Notes: a model not told the origin generated them from the letters alone. Counted from the stretch's first letter, positions 13,989-22,251 are shown. The stretch is DNA of 22,666 nt from JBASEY01 sp049652745 (GCA_049652745.1 JBASEY010000032.1:1-22666), one strand, 5' to 3'. Numbers and translations are program-made.

Positions 13989-16900
13989 ATGAGGAAGATA
14001 TTTTTATTGGTATTAGCAATGGTGGTTGCTTTTATTGGCAGTTCTGTTTATTCGGCGGGGATGCCGTTGCCGTTTTTCGAGGATTTCACAGGTATAGCGG
14101 AAGGCGACATACCTGCCGACTGGTCACGAGACGATATCGGTTGGGGCGTTGCCTATTCGGATTTTGCTGGAGGGGTTTCTCCGGAAATCCAATTCAGGAA
14201 AATTCAAGCTGAAGGTACTGGTGTTTTCCGGTTGAGTACTCCCCCTATAGACGGAACCACAGAATCGAATATCGTGCTCACATTCAAACATTACGCTCGC
14301 TTAGGTGTTAGTTTTATATTGAGTATTCAAACATCGATCGATGGTGGAGTTAGCTGGCAGGAACAATGGTCAATAGCTGGAGAGGGGTGGAAAGGCGAGG
14401 TTGTTGTTTATCTGGATGGTGTTGCCGATCACGAATTCATCCTTTCGTTTGTTTTCGATGGTGATGCCCCACGATACAATTTCTGGTGCATCGATGACAT
14501 TTGCATTGCTGAAACGCGAGAACTCGATATGCTGAATCCACTTGGTCAAGGCAGCGTTGTACCGTATGTCGGAAAGCACAATTTACCATTTATGCAGGAA
14601 ATCACATTGAGAGCTTTACCGTCGTCAACCTGGTATGCGGTAGAAAATGCTCCCAACCCTAATCCTTTTAAGTTCGATCCCGCTGATTTAGGTTCTTTCA
14701 GCAATATCGGAACGAACGATATTGGTCTCCGGGGTGGAACCTGGGCTGCCGGTAAATGGTACGTCACGAGCAAGACCGGTTTGTATACCATTAATCCAGA
14801 AAATGGAGCTATGACACTTGTTGGGTTAACAGGTTATAGTTTTGGAATGGGGATAGCTTATGACGAACTCAACGATATTATGTATGGCTGCCTGAATGCA
14901 AGTCTGTACATAATAAACAGATCAACAGGCGTCGCCACATGGATCGGGGAGATAACGCCAGGTCACAACATTTCTGATATCGCTTATGGTGACGGTTTGC
15001 TTTATACCGTAGACGGTGGAGGAAGAATATTCACCTACGATCTCGAAACCCAAACAGGCGCTCTGCTTGGCCAGTCAATTTATGGAAAAGGTTATAGCTT
15101 GGAATATGATAAGGATCACGGCAGATTGTTCATGACGTTTAAACAAGATAAACTGTATTTAGCGGAAATCGATACAACAGACGGGAGTGCGACCCGCTTG
15201 TTTGAATTCGATCACATGCAAGGGGCAGATGGGTTCGCGATTCCGTATCATATCAATCACCAATGGGAATTCGACCACTGGGATGTCGATGGTGTTTTTT
15301 ATTCCGACGATCCTACCGCACCCCTTATGATGGATACCGATTATACCGCCCAAGCTTTTTTCACAACGCCTTCAACGGTTTATACGCTGACTATGCTTGA
15401 GTCGGCCGGAGTTGGAACAGGAACGGTATCACCATCGGTTGGAACACATTCGTATGTAGAAAAAGCCAAGGCTTATTTATTGGCAACACCGGACTTCGGC
15501 TTTTTGGTTGATTACTGGGAAGTTGATGGTGCTTATTATTCTAATAACCGTGGTATAAGATTGGTAATGAGCGCTGACTATACGGCCCAAATTTTCTTTA
15601 AAAAAGCAAAAATACTGACAATGTTACCTCCCGGCGGAGCAGGAAGCGGCACAGTGATGCCTGAACCGGCATCCTATGCTTACGATTTTGGTGACGTAGT
15701 AGAAATATCCGCGGTCCCACAATACGGTTCCAGATTTGATTACTGGGAAATCAATGGATTAGTTTATTCAACATCTCGGACAGAAACCATTGTTATGGAT
15801 GATGATTACACGGTTCAAGCCATTTTTGAGAGGGAAGAACCTAGGTCGTTACCGTTCATTGAAGATTTTACAGATGTGGAAGTGGGCACAATCCCGGAAG
15901 GCTGGTACAGAAGCGACACGCAGTGGAAAATTACTGATGGGTGGCTGGCTGGCGGTAAAGAGCGAGGGGAATTGGCATTCTTGATAAATTCGAGTACTTT
16001 TCGTCATTCTTTTGTGGTCTTGCCGCCTATCGATGGAACAGCGGTTTCTGATATCTTTATTCAGTTCAATCACACTCTCAATTATGACTTCCAAGATATG
16101 CTTATTGGAGTCCAGACTTCGATTGATGATGGCGCTTCATGGCAGTATCAGTGGTTGGAGTATGTGGATTATTATATTTCTGAAGAAACAAGAGTGGTCG
16201 ATCTGTCACCTGTTGCAGGCAAAGTGTTTCTACTAGCTTTTGTTGTTGAGTTTTGGCTAGATTATCCTCCAAGTTGGCATATCGATGACATTCTTATAGG
16301 TGAACCCGTCGAGTTGACTATTGCAGAACCGATTATGGGCAGCGGGACCACTTGGCCGCCTTTTGGTGTTTATACACATGTGAAAGACACCGCTTTCACT
16401 GTGGTAACTTTAGGTGATCCAGGATATAAATTCGACTATTGGGAAGTTGATGGTGAGTGGTATTCCGGTGATTTCATCGCAAAGCTGATGATGGATGCCG
16501 AACACACCATTCAACCTTTTTACACAGTCGATCCTGATCAGTTCTGCAGCCACAACTGTCTGTTTGCTCAACCGATAGCTTTTAATAAGCCGGAATATCT
16601 CCACGCCTCTGATCTTTATAGACCTTATAAGTTTCCTGCTGATGACTTTACCGATGTGACTGAACCTATTTACGGTGTCGAATTTTGGGGTATAAATCGT
16701 GATAATTCTAATAGAGCATGTAATAAGACATCGTTGGATTTTATTATACGTTTTTATGAATATGGTCCGTTACCAGGAGCTCTTGTTCATGAAGAAATCA
16801 TCACTGTGACAAAAGTCACGACAGCAGCTTTTATGTACGATAATTTCCATAAGAACGACCATATCTATAAATATACCGGTATGCTTTCAACACCTTTGAC

Positions 16901-17462
16901 CTTGGAAAACGGCTGGTTCTCGGTGCAGGCTGTTGAAAGTGGTGATTGCGTTTTTTATTGGATCGATGCCGGTCCGATAGGCTCAGATTATCCCAGTGTT
17001 CTCAATATTAACGGCAACTGGAAATATGCCTATCCTGAGTATAATTTTGCATTTTGCTTACTGGGTGAGCCTATACCCGACCATCCACTGGGTGTGCGGC
17101 TGGAGATGCCGGAGACGGCACATCCAGAGGACGAGTTTTACGTTACCGGCTATCTGGACAACCCAGGCGATCCATTAAGAGAGGTGCCGACGTTTTTCAT
17201 CCTGGAGGTTTACGGCAAATTCTGGTTTTGGCCGTCTTGGGTCTATTTCGACTATCCAGAATATGCTGAGATCGACTTCAGGCTTATCGATGTCCCGTTC
17301 GGCACAACCGAGATTGTTGTCGTTCCGCCGTTTGAATGGCCGGACACGGGCTCTGATATCGTAACAGGATTAGGGTTTTATGGCGCTATGCTGAATCCTG
17401 AGATGACCGATATCATGGGTGAAATCGCGTATAAGGAATGGGGATACGGGCCGTCCCGCTGA
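13989..17462 (+). CDS. Giant secreted mosaic protein 1 (choice-of-anchor J, InlB-type repeats, beta-propeller)
   Basis: 1157 residues from the ATG at 13989, chosen over an upstream in-frame TTG because GAGGAGG (13974-13980) lies 8 nt before it and a clean signal peptide (1-23, MRKIFLLVLAMVVAFIG) follows. Order: choice-of-anchor-J/MAM-like jelly roll (about 27-175, LPFFEDFTG to FWCIDDICI); InlB-type B-repeat split by a beta-propeller (first half 179-215, propeller about 216-425, second half 426-458); two plain B-repeats (464-538, 541-615); second jelly roll (620-773); B-repeat (775-848); a jelly-roll-like domain with CSHNC (853-857), ADDFTDV and FYW; and a C-terminal domain (about 1031-1157) shared almost identically with giant protein 2. 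Probably a cell-surface or secreted adhesin-like protein; function not demonstrated. A hairpin repeat supplies the last two residues (SR) and the stop. Confidence 0.8.
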   Translation: MRKIFLLVLAMVVAFIGSSVYSAGMPLPFFEDFTGIAEGDIPADWSRDDIGWGVAYSDFAGGVSPEIQFRKIQAEGTGVFRLSTPPIDGTTESNIVLTFKHYARLGVSFILSIQTSIDGGVSWQEQWSIAGEGWKGEVVVYLDGVADHEFILSFVFDGDAPRYNFWCIDDICIAETRELDMLNPLGQGSVVPYVGKHNLPFMQEITLRALPSSTWYAVENAPNPNPFKFDPADLGSFSNIGTNDIGLRGGTWAAGKWYVTSKTGLYTINPENGAMTLVGLTGYSFGMGIAYDELNDIMYGCLNASLYIINRSTGVATWIGEITPGHNISDIAYGDGLLYTVDGGGRIFTYDLETQTGALLGQSIYGKGYSLEYDKDHGRLFMTFKQDKLYLAEIDTTDGSATRLFEFDHMQGADGFAIPYHINHQWEFDHWDVDGVFYSDDPTAPLMMDTDYTAQAFFTTPSTVYTLTMLESAGVGTGTVSPSVGTHSYVEKAKAYLLATPDFGFLVDYWEVDGAYYSNNRGIRLVMSADYTAQIFFKKAKILTMLPPGGAGSGTVMPEPASYAYDFGDVVEISAVPQYGSRFDYWEINGLVYSTSRTETIVMDDDYTVQAIFEREEPRSLPFIEDFTDVEVGTIPEGWYRSDTQWKITDGWLAGGKERGELAFLINSSTFRHSFVVLPPIDGTAVSDIFIQFNHTLNYDFQDMLIGVQTSIDDGASWQYQWLEYVDYYISEETRVVDLSPVAGKVFLLAFVVEFWLDYPPSWHIDDILIGEPVELTIAEPIMGSGTTWPPFGVYTHVKDTAFTVVTLGDPGYKFDYWEVDGEWYSGDFIAKLMMDAEHTIQPFYTVDPDQFCSHNCLFAQPIAFNKPEYLHASDLYRPYKFPADDFTDVTEPIYGVEFWGINRDNSNRACNKTSLDFIIRFYEYGPLPGALVHEEIITVTKVTTAAFMYDNFHKNDHIYKYTGMLSTPLTLENGWFSVQAVESGDCVFYWIDAGPIGSDYPSVLNINGNWKYAYPEYNFAFCLLGEPIPDHPLGVRLEMPETAHPEDEFYVTGYLDNPGDPLREVPTFFILEVYGKFWFWPSWVYFDYPEYAEIDFRLIDVPFGTTEIVVVPPFEWPDTGSDIVTGLGFYGAMLNPEMTDIMGEIAYKEWGYGPSR

Positions 17463-17471
17463 CGCGGGACG
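17452..17471. repeat. Hairpin-family copy B, spanning the stop codon of giant gene 1
   Basis: CGTCCCGC (17452-17459), loop TGAC, GCGGGACG (17464-17471): a perfect 8-bp GC-rich stem. The stop TGA (17460-17462) is inside the loop. Giant gene 2 ends GGGCCG-TAG at the homologous point and lacks the hairpin. The downstream flank GTTCCTGGTTCCTAGTTTCTGG is the usual one for this family. It could also act as an RNA 3'-end stabiliser, but there is no T-run. Confidence 0.75.
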
Positions 17472-17522
17472 CAGTTCCTGGTTCCTAGTTTCTGGTTTCT
17501 GGTTAGGCGTTCTTCGAACTCA

Positions 17523-17553
17523 AGTGCTGAGTCCTGAGTGCTGAGTCCTGAGT
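17523..17553 (+). repeat. GAGTSCT heptamer tandem repeat
   Basis: Four-plus units alternating GTGCTGA and GTCCTGA. An identical tract with the same downstream sequence (TTAAGTGAATATCAGTTGATTG) is at 22293-22325. The style resembles the short tandem heptanucleotide repeats described in cyanobacteria, but relation to them is not implied. Confidence 0.75.
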
Positions 17554-17709
17554 TAAGTGAATATCAGTTGATTGTGGTTTGTTAGTTTGCTGTTCAAAAC
17601 CAGAGGGTAATTGATTCTGAATTCCAAAACTTGGTGATTGAATATTGGAAATTGGATATTGGATATTGAAACCCCTACCTCTCCCGCCTTGCCGCTTTTC
17701 CATATTTCC

Positions 17710-17758
17710 GATGTCTGTCCCCGGAAAGCAGTCCCCAGATTTTTGGAAGTCTGTCCCC
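17710..17758 (+). repeat. Repeat block 2: paired GTCTGTCCCC copies
   Basis: GATGTCTGTCCCC (17710-17722) and GGAAGTCTGTCCCC (17745-17758). The pair with its spacer (GGAAAGCAGTCCYCAGATTTTT) recurs at 22150-22198 with one or two differences. The second copy is followed by TAATTAGTGCTGAGT, linking it to the heptamer and hairpin elements. Confidence 0.75.
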
Positions 17759-17775
17759 TAATTAGTGCTGAGTGG

Positions 17776-17797
17776 GCGTTCCACTGGTGCGGAATGC
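17776..17797. repeat. Hairpin-family copy C
   Basis: GCGTTCCAC, loop TGGT, GCGGAATGC: one G-T wobble and one A-C mismatch in a 9-bp stem. The downstream flank is GTTCCTGGTTTCTGGTT, as in the other copies. Confidence 0.65.
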
Positions 17798-17971
17798 GTT
17801 CCTGGTTTCTGGTTGAGTTTTTCAGTTTAATTTTATCGGTGAGTTTTCTGAATCGTATATAAAGAATATTGGTTCTGCACTGCATGCCAATACTTGATGA
17901 TAAGTTAATGAAAAATCCACCTCTCACCTCTCGCTTAACCTTTTATTTACATTTCTTTATTTCCATTTCTT

Positions 17972-18007
17972 GATGTCTGTCCCTGGAAAGTACAGATGTC
18001 TGTCCCC
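17972..18007 (+). repeat. Repeat block 3: GTCTGTCCC(C) copies
   Basis: GATGTCTGTCCC (17972-17983) and GATGTCTGTCCCC (17995-18007), followed by TAATCAACAGATGTCTAACG. The segment that follows, to about 18066, matches the right end of the window (22606-22666). Confidence 0.7.
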
Positions 18008-18071
18008 TAATCAACAGATGTCTAACGCCTGGTGACAGGTTAATGGATATTGACTTCGCATTCCCATTGAC

Positions 18072-18175
18072 TGTTTGAACACGATTTCAAAGATTACAAA
18101 GATGGGCACGATTAGATTCCAAGAAAGAAAAAACGAATCCTGGTAATCCTTTAATCCCGTAATCGTGTTCAGACA
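18072..18175. repeat. Fold-back (MITE-like) element
   Basis: TGTTTGAACACGATT (18072-18086) and AATCGTGTTCAGACA (18161-18175) are terminal inverted repeats matching at 14 of 15 positions, enclosing 74 bp with internal GATTACAAAGAT and GGTAATCCTTTAATCCCG segments that continue the imperfect complementarity. The 104-bp unit has no coding capacity. I recall similar TGTCTGAAC...GTTCAGACA fold-back elements in many environmental bacterial genomes. Confidence 0.65.
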
Positions 18176-18261
18176 ATGAAGGATAGTACTGCTTTTCGAG
18201 CGCTTCAGTGCTGAGTGCTGAGTGATTTCTGTCCTTGGAATTTATTCGAAGATACAAAATT

Positions 18262-18312
18262 GGAAGTCTGTCCCCTAATTTAGTGCTGAGTCTTGAGCGC
18301 TGAGTGCTGAGT
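18262..18312 (+). repeat. Repeat block 4: GTCTGTCCCC copy and heptamer tract
   Basis: GGAAGTCTGTCCCC (18262-18275), preceded by a decayed copy (TTTCTGTCCTTGGAA, about 18226-18240), then TAATTTAG and a GTGCTGA/GTCTTGA/GCGCTGA tract (18282-18312) leading directly into hairpin copy D. Confidence 0.7.
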
Positions 18313-18314
18313 TG

Positions 18315-18336
18315 GCGTTCCACTGTTGCGGAATGC
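18315..18336. repeat. Hairpin-family copy D
   Basis: GCGTTCCAC, loop TGTT, GCGGAATGC, with the same stem as copy C. Flanked on the left by the heptamer tract and on the right by GTTCCTGGTTTCTAG. Confidence 0.65.
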
Positions 18337-18482
18337 GTTCCTGGTTTCTAGTACTAGGTTTCAAACCTTATTCCCGTCCATTCGTGTTCATTCGCGGTTG
18401 TTCCCCCAAAACAATAAATTCTGAACCCTGACACTTGGAAATTGGGTGTTCGATAATGGATATTGACCTCGCTTTTCATAAT

Positions 18483-18511
18483 TTGCTTTTAACAACGATA
18501 ATCTTTATACT
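18483..18511 (+). promoter_or_regulatory. Promoter of giant gene 2
   Basis: TTGCTT (18483-18488), 17-nt spacer, TATACT (18506-18511), matching the promoter of giant gene 1 in both boxes and spacing although the spacer sequence differs. AAGGAG follows at 18528-18533. Confidence 0.7.
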
Positions 18512-18542
18512 AAATATGAATGATTTCAAGGAGTTATATACG

Positions 18543-21500
18543 ATGATCAGGGCTATAAAATCGGTAACCAGCTTCATAAAAAACAGCGGGCTTTCAGCTT
18601 TTGCTCCTTTGATAGGCGCTTGTTCAATGAGAAAGCTTATGTTGTTTCTGGTGTCGGCAATGCTTTTTGCGGTGAATACTTTTGCCGATCATTTGGATTC
18701 TTCCGTTGCCTTACCGATACCGTTCTTTGAAGATTTTACAGGAGTCCCGATTGGTGAGATTCCCGCTGGTTGGGAAAGAAGTCATCCCAATTGGGGAGTT
18801 GTCAACTCCGAGTGGGCAGGCGGAACGGCACCTGAGATGCAATTCAGCCGTGATTCTCGAGCAGGTTTTGCTGACTATCGTTTGACGTCTCCTATACTTG
18901 ACGGCGCTTCAACTCCTAGTATTGCGCTGACTTTCAAGCATGATATTTTAACTAAACGTAACAGTTTTACGCTTCACGTTCAGACATCGATTGACGGGGG
19001 TGCCACTTGGCAGGATCGTTGGTCGATGCCGGATATACAAGTTGACGGCATCGTCGCTGTCAACCTCAGTGATCTTGTCGGCCACGAATTTCAGTTTGCA
19101 TTTGTTATCAAAGGATACGCGTATAATCTCGAGCACTGGTGCATAGACAATATTCGTGTTGTCCAAACACGGGAACTCGACATGCTGTTTCCTTACGGCC
19201 AGGGCGTTGTCGCCCCAACTGTCGGTATGCATGATATCCCGCTCGGCCATGAAATTACCTTGAGAGCCCTGCCGCCCTCTACCTGGTATGCATTTGACCT
19301 CACTCCCAGATCGTTTGCAGACCCTTTTCGGTTTGACCCTACTGATTTGGGCTTGGTTACTTTTTTGCGAACCATTGATATTTATTTTACGGGTGCCACC
19401 TGGGCAGACGGCAAATGGTATGCTGCCAATTTTGACCCTCCTGAATTATATACAGTAAATCCTGAAAATGGAGGGGTGACATTTATTGCTGATACGGATC
19501 TATGGTTTCCAGTTGGATTAGCGTACGACGAACTCAATGATATCCTGTATGGTGCCAATGAATACGTATTATATACGATAAATAGAGTAACCGGAGCGAC
19601 CAAATCGGTCTGCTCATTCGAAAAATTTTGGGCTCAAGGCATTGCCTACGGTGATGGAGTCTTGTACGCTCTCTCTGTATCTTCATTATACACGGTCAAT
19701 GTCGACAACGGTGAAGTGACATTACTTGGCCCAACCGGGATTTCTGGTATCGCTCATGGTTTGGTATATGATAAAAATCAAGGTAGGCTGTTTTTTACAA
19801 CTTCTTTTCAAAACGATGTTTATCTTGTAGAAATTGACAAGACAAACGGCAGAGCTTTTTCCTGGTTCAAATTCAGAGACGTTCAAATAGTCAGTAATTT
19901 AACAATTCCGTATGATATCGATATCATCTGGGAATTCGATCACTGGAAAATCGACGGCGTTTTTTATTCTGATCAGCCTGCGGCGCCGTTTGTGATGAAT
20001 GCCGATCACACCGCTCAAGCGGTTTTCGCGACACAGAAACCGACGTGTACATTAACGATGCTTGCCCCTGGCGGAACCGGAAGCGGCACGGTGAAACCTC
20101 AAACGGGAACCCATGTTTTTCCAGTTGGTACCCAGGTGCCCATTTCCGGTCGATCCGATTTCTCTTATGAGTTTGATTATTGGCTGGTCAACGGTATTTT
20201 CTATTCAAGAAATCCGCTTGACATCATTGTCATAAATAAGGATGTAACAATTCAGGCTTTCTTCAAGCCTCAACAACCAAAGCCGCTTCCGTTTATCGAA
20301 GATTTCACAGGTGTCTCAAAAGAGGAAATTCCTATCGATTGGGCAAGAAATCATTCGGCCTGGGGGGTATCCGAGACCAATAAAGCGGGAGGGGTTTCAC
20401 CTGAGATAGTGTTCAACAAATATAAGATAGGCGAAACTGGCCATTATCGATTGATTACGCCCCGTTTATATGGTGTCTCGGCATCCTCTCTCGCTCTCAC
20501 TTTTAAGCACGCGGTTTCAAGACGTATTGGTGATTTCACACTTCATGTTGAGACATCGATGGATGGTGGAATCACCTGGCAGGATCAATGGTCGATGAAC
20601 GGTGATAATTTCGAAGGTGAGGTGATTATTTATCTGGATGCTGTCGTTGGCCATGAATTTTATCTTTCATTTGTTTTTGACGGTGAGGCAGAAGCAAATA
20701 ACATGTGGTCGATAGACGACGTTTGTATAGCCGAAACACAGAAGCTCAACATATTGCCTTCTATAGGCAGGGGAGCAGTATTACCTGAAGTCGGCAAGCA
20801 TACTTTGCCGTTGGGGCATGAAATTATGTTAAGAGCGTTGCCCTCGGCGACTTGGTATGCATTTCGCCGACATACTACAAATAATCCGTTTAAGTTTGAT
20901 CCTGCCGATTTGGGATCCATGATTAATATCGCGACCAATACGATTGAAATAGCGGGTGGCACATGGGCTGACGGTAAATGGTATGCTATAACTTATGATC
21001 CATCTTATTTGTATAGCGTTGATCCGGAAAATGGGGATTTGACTCTTATCGGTGACACAGGAAAAGGATATTTATCGGGCTTAGCGTACGATGATTTGAA
21101 CGATATCATGTATGGGTGTGACTACGCTGGTTTGTACACCATAAACAGATCAACCGGTGCGGCTGAATATATCGGGGAATTTGGAATGTTTTGGGGCATA
21201 TCTGATATCGCCTTCGGTGATGGGATCCTATACGCCCACGACGGTGAGAACATCTACACTATCAATCCTGAAAAAGGATGGGCTTACCTGTTGGGACCAA
21301 CTGGTTTCAATAGAGCTTACTGCATGGAATACGACAAAAATCATGATAGATTGTATTTAATTATTCTTGACGGTAATTCTGTTTATTTAACGGAAGTCGA
21401 TAAGAATAATGGCAGCGTTTTCAAGTGGTTTCCTTTTGAAAAATTCGGAGCTGTTAGTGGATTGGCGATCCCCTATCATGTTACTTTTCCCTGGGAATTC

Positions 21501-21974
21501 GATCACTGGGAAGTCGATGGAGTGTTTTATTCGAATAACCTCTTTAAGAAACTGGTAATGGATACCAGCCATACTGTACAGGCATTTTTTAAAAATGATT
21601 ATTCGCTGGGAGTTCGGTTGGATATACCTGACACAGCGCATCCAGGAGACTATTTTTACGTTACCGGCTATCTGGATAACCCGGGTGAACCCTTGATGGA
21701 TGTACCGACGTTTTTCGTCCTGGAAATTTACGGTAGATTCTGGTTTTGGCCGTCTTGGGCGTATTTCGACTATCCGGATTATATCGGTATAGACGGTAAA
21801 TTGATGGACGTGCCGACCGGTAAAACGAAGGTCCGTGTTGTTCCGCCTTTTAAATGGCCGGATACGGGCTCCGATATCGTAACAGGACTAGGGTTTTATG
21901 GCGCTATGCTGAACCCTGAGATGACCGATATCATGGGTGAAATCGCGTATAAGGAATGGGGATACGGGCCGTAG
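18543..21974 (+). CDS. Giant secreted mosaic protein 2 (duplicated jelly-roll/propeller modules)
   Basis: 1143 residues from the ATG at 18543, which has AAGGAG 9 nt upstream; the frame is open further upstream but that would lie before the promoter. A 28-residue extension precedes the signal-peptide-like MRKLMLFLVSAMLFAVNTFA (29-48), so ATG 18627 is an alternative start. Order: choice-of-anchor-J-like domain (57-207); InlB-type repeat split by a beta-propeller (halves 212-249 and 463-497, propeller about 250-462); plain B-repeat (501-575); second jelly roll (581-730); second split repeat with propeller (halves 733-772 and 985-1018, propeller about 773-984); C-terminal domain (1020-1143). Residues 57-497 and 581-1018 are therefore a duplicated module. 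Propeller blades show AYDxxxxxLYG then LYTINxxTG. The second module resembles that of giant protein 1 more than its own first module. Likely surface-exposed; function unknown. Confidence 0.8.
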   Translation: MIRAIKSVTSFIKNSGLSAFAPLIGACSMRKLMLFLVSAMLFAVNTFADHLDSSVALPIPFFEDFTGVPIGEIPAGWERSHPNWGVVNSEWAGGTAPEMQFSRDSRAGFADYRLTSPILDGASTPSIALTFKHDILTKRNSFTLHVQTSIDGGATWQDRWSMPDIQVDGIVAVNLSDLVGHEFQFAFVIKGYAYNLEHWCIDNIRVVQTRELDMLFPYGQGVVAPTVGMHDIPLGHEITLRALPPSTWYAFDLTPRSFADPFRFDPTDLGLVTFLRTIDIYFTGATWADGKWYAANFDPPELYTVNPENGGVTFIADTDLWFPVGLAYDELNDILYGANEYVLYTINRVTGATKSVCSFEKFWAQGIAYGDGVLYALSVSSLYTVNVDNGEVTLLGPTGISGIAHGLVYDKNQGRLFFTTSFQNDVYLVEIDKTNGRAFSWFKFRDVQIVSNLTIPYDIDIIWEFDHWKIDGVFYSDQPAAPFVMNADHTAQAVFATQKPTCTLTMLAPGGTGSGTVKPQTGTHVFPVGTQVPISGRSDFSYEFDYWLVNGIFYSRNPLDIIVINKDVTIQAFFKPQQPKPLPFIEDFTGVSKEEIPIDWARNHSAWGVSETNKAGGVSPEIVFNKYKIGETGHYRLITPRLYGVSASSLALTFKHAVSRRIGDFTLHVETSMDGGITWQDQWSMNGDNFEGEVIIYLDAVVGHEFYLSFVFDGEAEANNMWSIDDVCIAETQKLNILPSIGRGAVLPEVGKHTLPLGHEIMLRALPSATWYAFRRHTTNNPFKFDPADLGSMINIATNTIEIAGGTWADGKWYAITYDPSYLYSVDPENGDLTLIGDTGKGYLSGLAYDDLNDIMYGCDYAGLYTINRSTGAAEYIGEFGMFWGISDIAFGDGILYAHDGENIYTINPEKGWAYLLGPTGFNRAYCMEYDKNHDRLYLIILDGNSVYLTEVDKNNGSVFKWFPFEKFGAVSGLAIPYHVTFPWEFDHWEVDGVFYSNNLFKKLVMDTSHTVQAFFKNDYSLGVRLDIPDTAHPGDYFYVTGYLDNPGEPLMDVPTFFVLEIYGRFWFWPSWAYFDYPDYIGIDGKLMDVPTGKTKVRVVPPFKWPDTGSDIVTGLGFYGAMLNPEMTDIMGEIAYKEWGYGP

Positions 21975-22149
21975 ATCTAATTTGGAGGAGAAATAGTTTA
22001 TCCAATTTCAATTTCCAATATCCAACGGGGGAAATACTGAGAACATGAACATGATGTTTATCATCTAGATAATTTTTATTGGGCATTAGAAATTAATCTC
22101 GCTCTCTACTTCTTGCTCTTTGCTTCTTATTTTTTGCTTCTTATTTTCG

Positions 22150-22226
22150 GATGTCTGTCCCCGGAAAGCAGTCCTCAGATTTTTGGAAGTCTGTCCCCAA
22201 ATTAGTGCTGAGTCCTGAGCGCTGAG
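22150..22226 (+). repeat. Repeat block 5a: paired GTCTGTCCCC copies and heptamers
   Basis: GATGTCTGTCCCC (22150-22162), GGAAGTCTGTCCCC (22185-22198), then GTGCTGA/GTCCTGA/GCGCTGA units (22204-22226) leading into hairpin copy E. Same order as 17710-17797. Confidence 0.75.
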
Positions 22227-22229
22227 TAG

Positions 22230-22251
22230 GCGTTCCGCTGGTGCGGAACGC
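22230..22251. repeat. Hairpin-family copy E (perfect)
   Basis: GCGTTCCGC, loop TGGT, GCGGAACGC: a perfect 9-bp stem with 4-nt loop, followed by GTTCCTAGTTTCTGGTTTCTGG. It is the best-paired copy and the reference for the family. Confidence 0.8.

Larger units (their letters stand above)
17463..18542. other. Repeat-rich spacer between the two giant genes
   Basis: This 1.08-kb spacer contains no supportable gene. It carries hairpin copies B, C and D, GAGTSCT heptamer tracts (17523-17553, 18207-18224, 18282-18312), a GGAAATTGGATATTGGATATTG stretch (about 17648-17669), five good GTCTGTCCC(C) copies, a fold-back element (18072-18175), a CCATTCGTGTTCATTCGCGG stretch (about 18377-18396), and the promoter and leader of giant gene 2. 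The part 17480-17760 is closely similar to 22250-22480, and 18003-18066 to 22606-22666. Confidence 0.75.

Noticed and set aside
17553..17927. 124-codon minus-strand frame between the giant genes
   Set aside because: It is made of repeat sequence (heptamers, GGAAATTGGATATTGG stretches), which translates to low-complexity text such as NIQYPISNIQ; not a gene.
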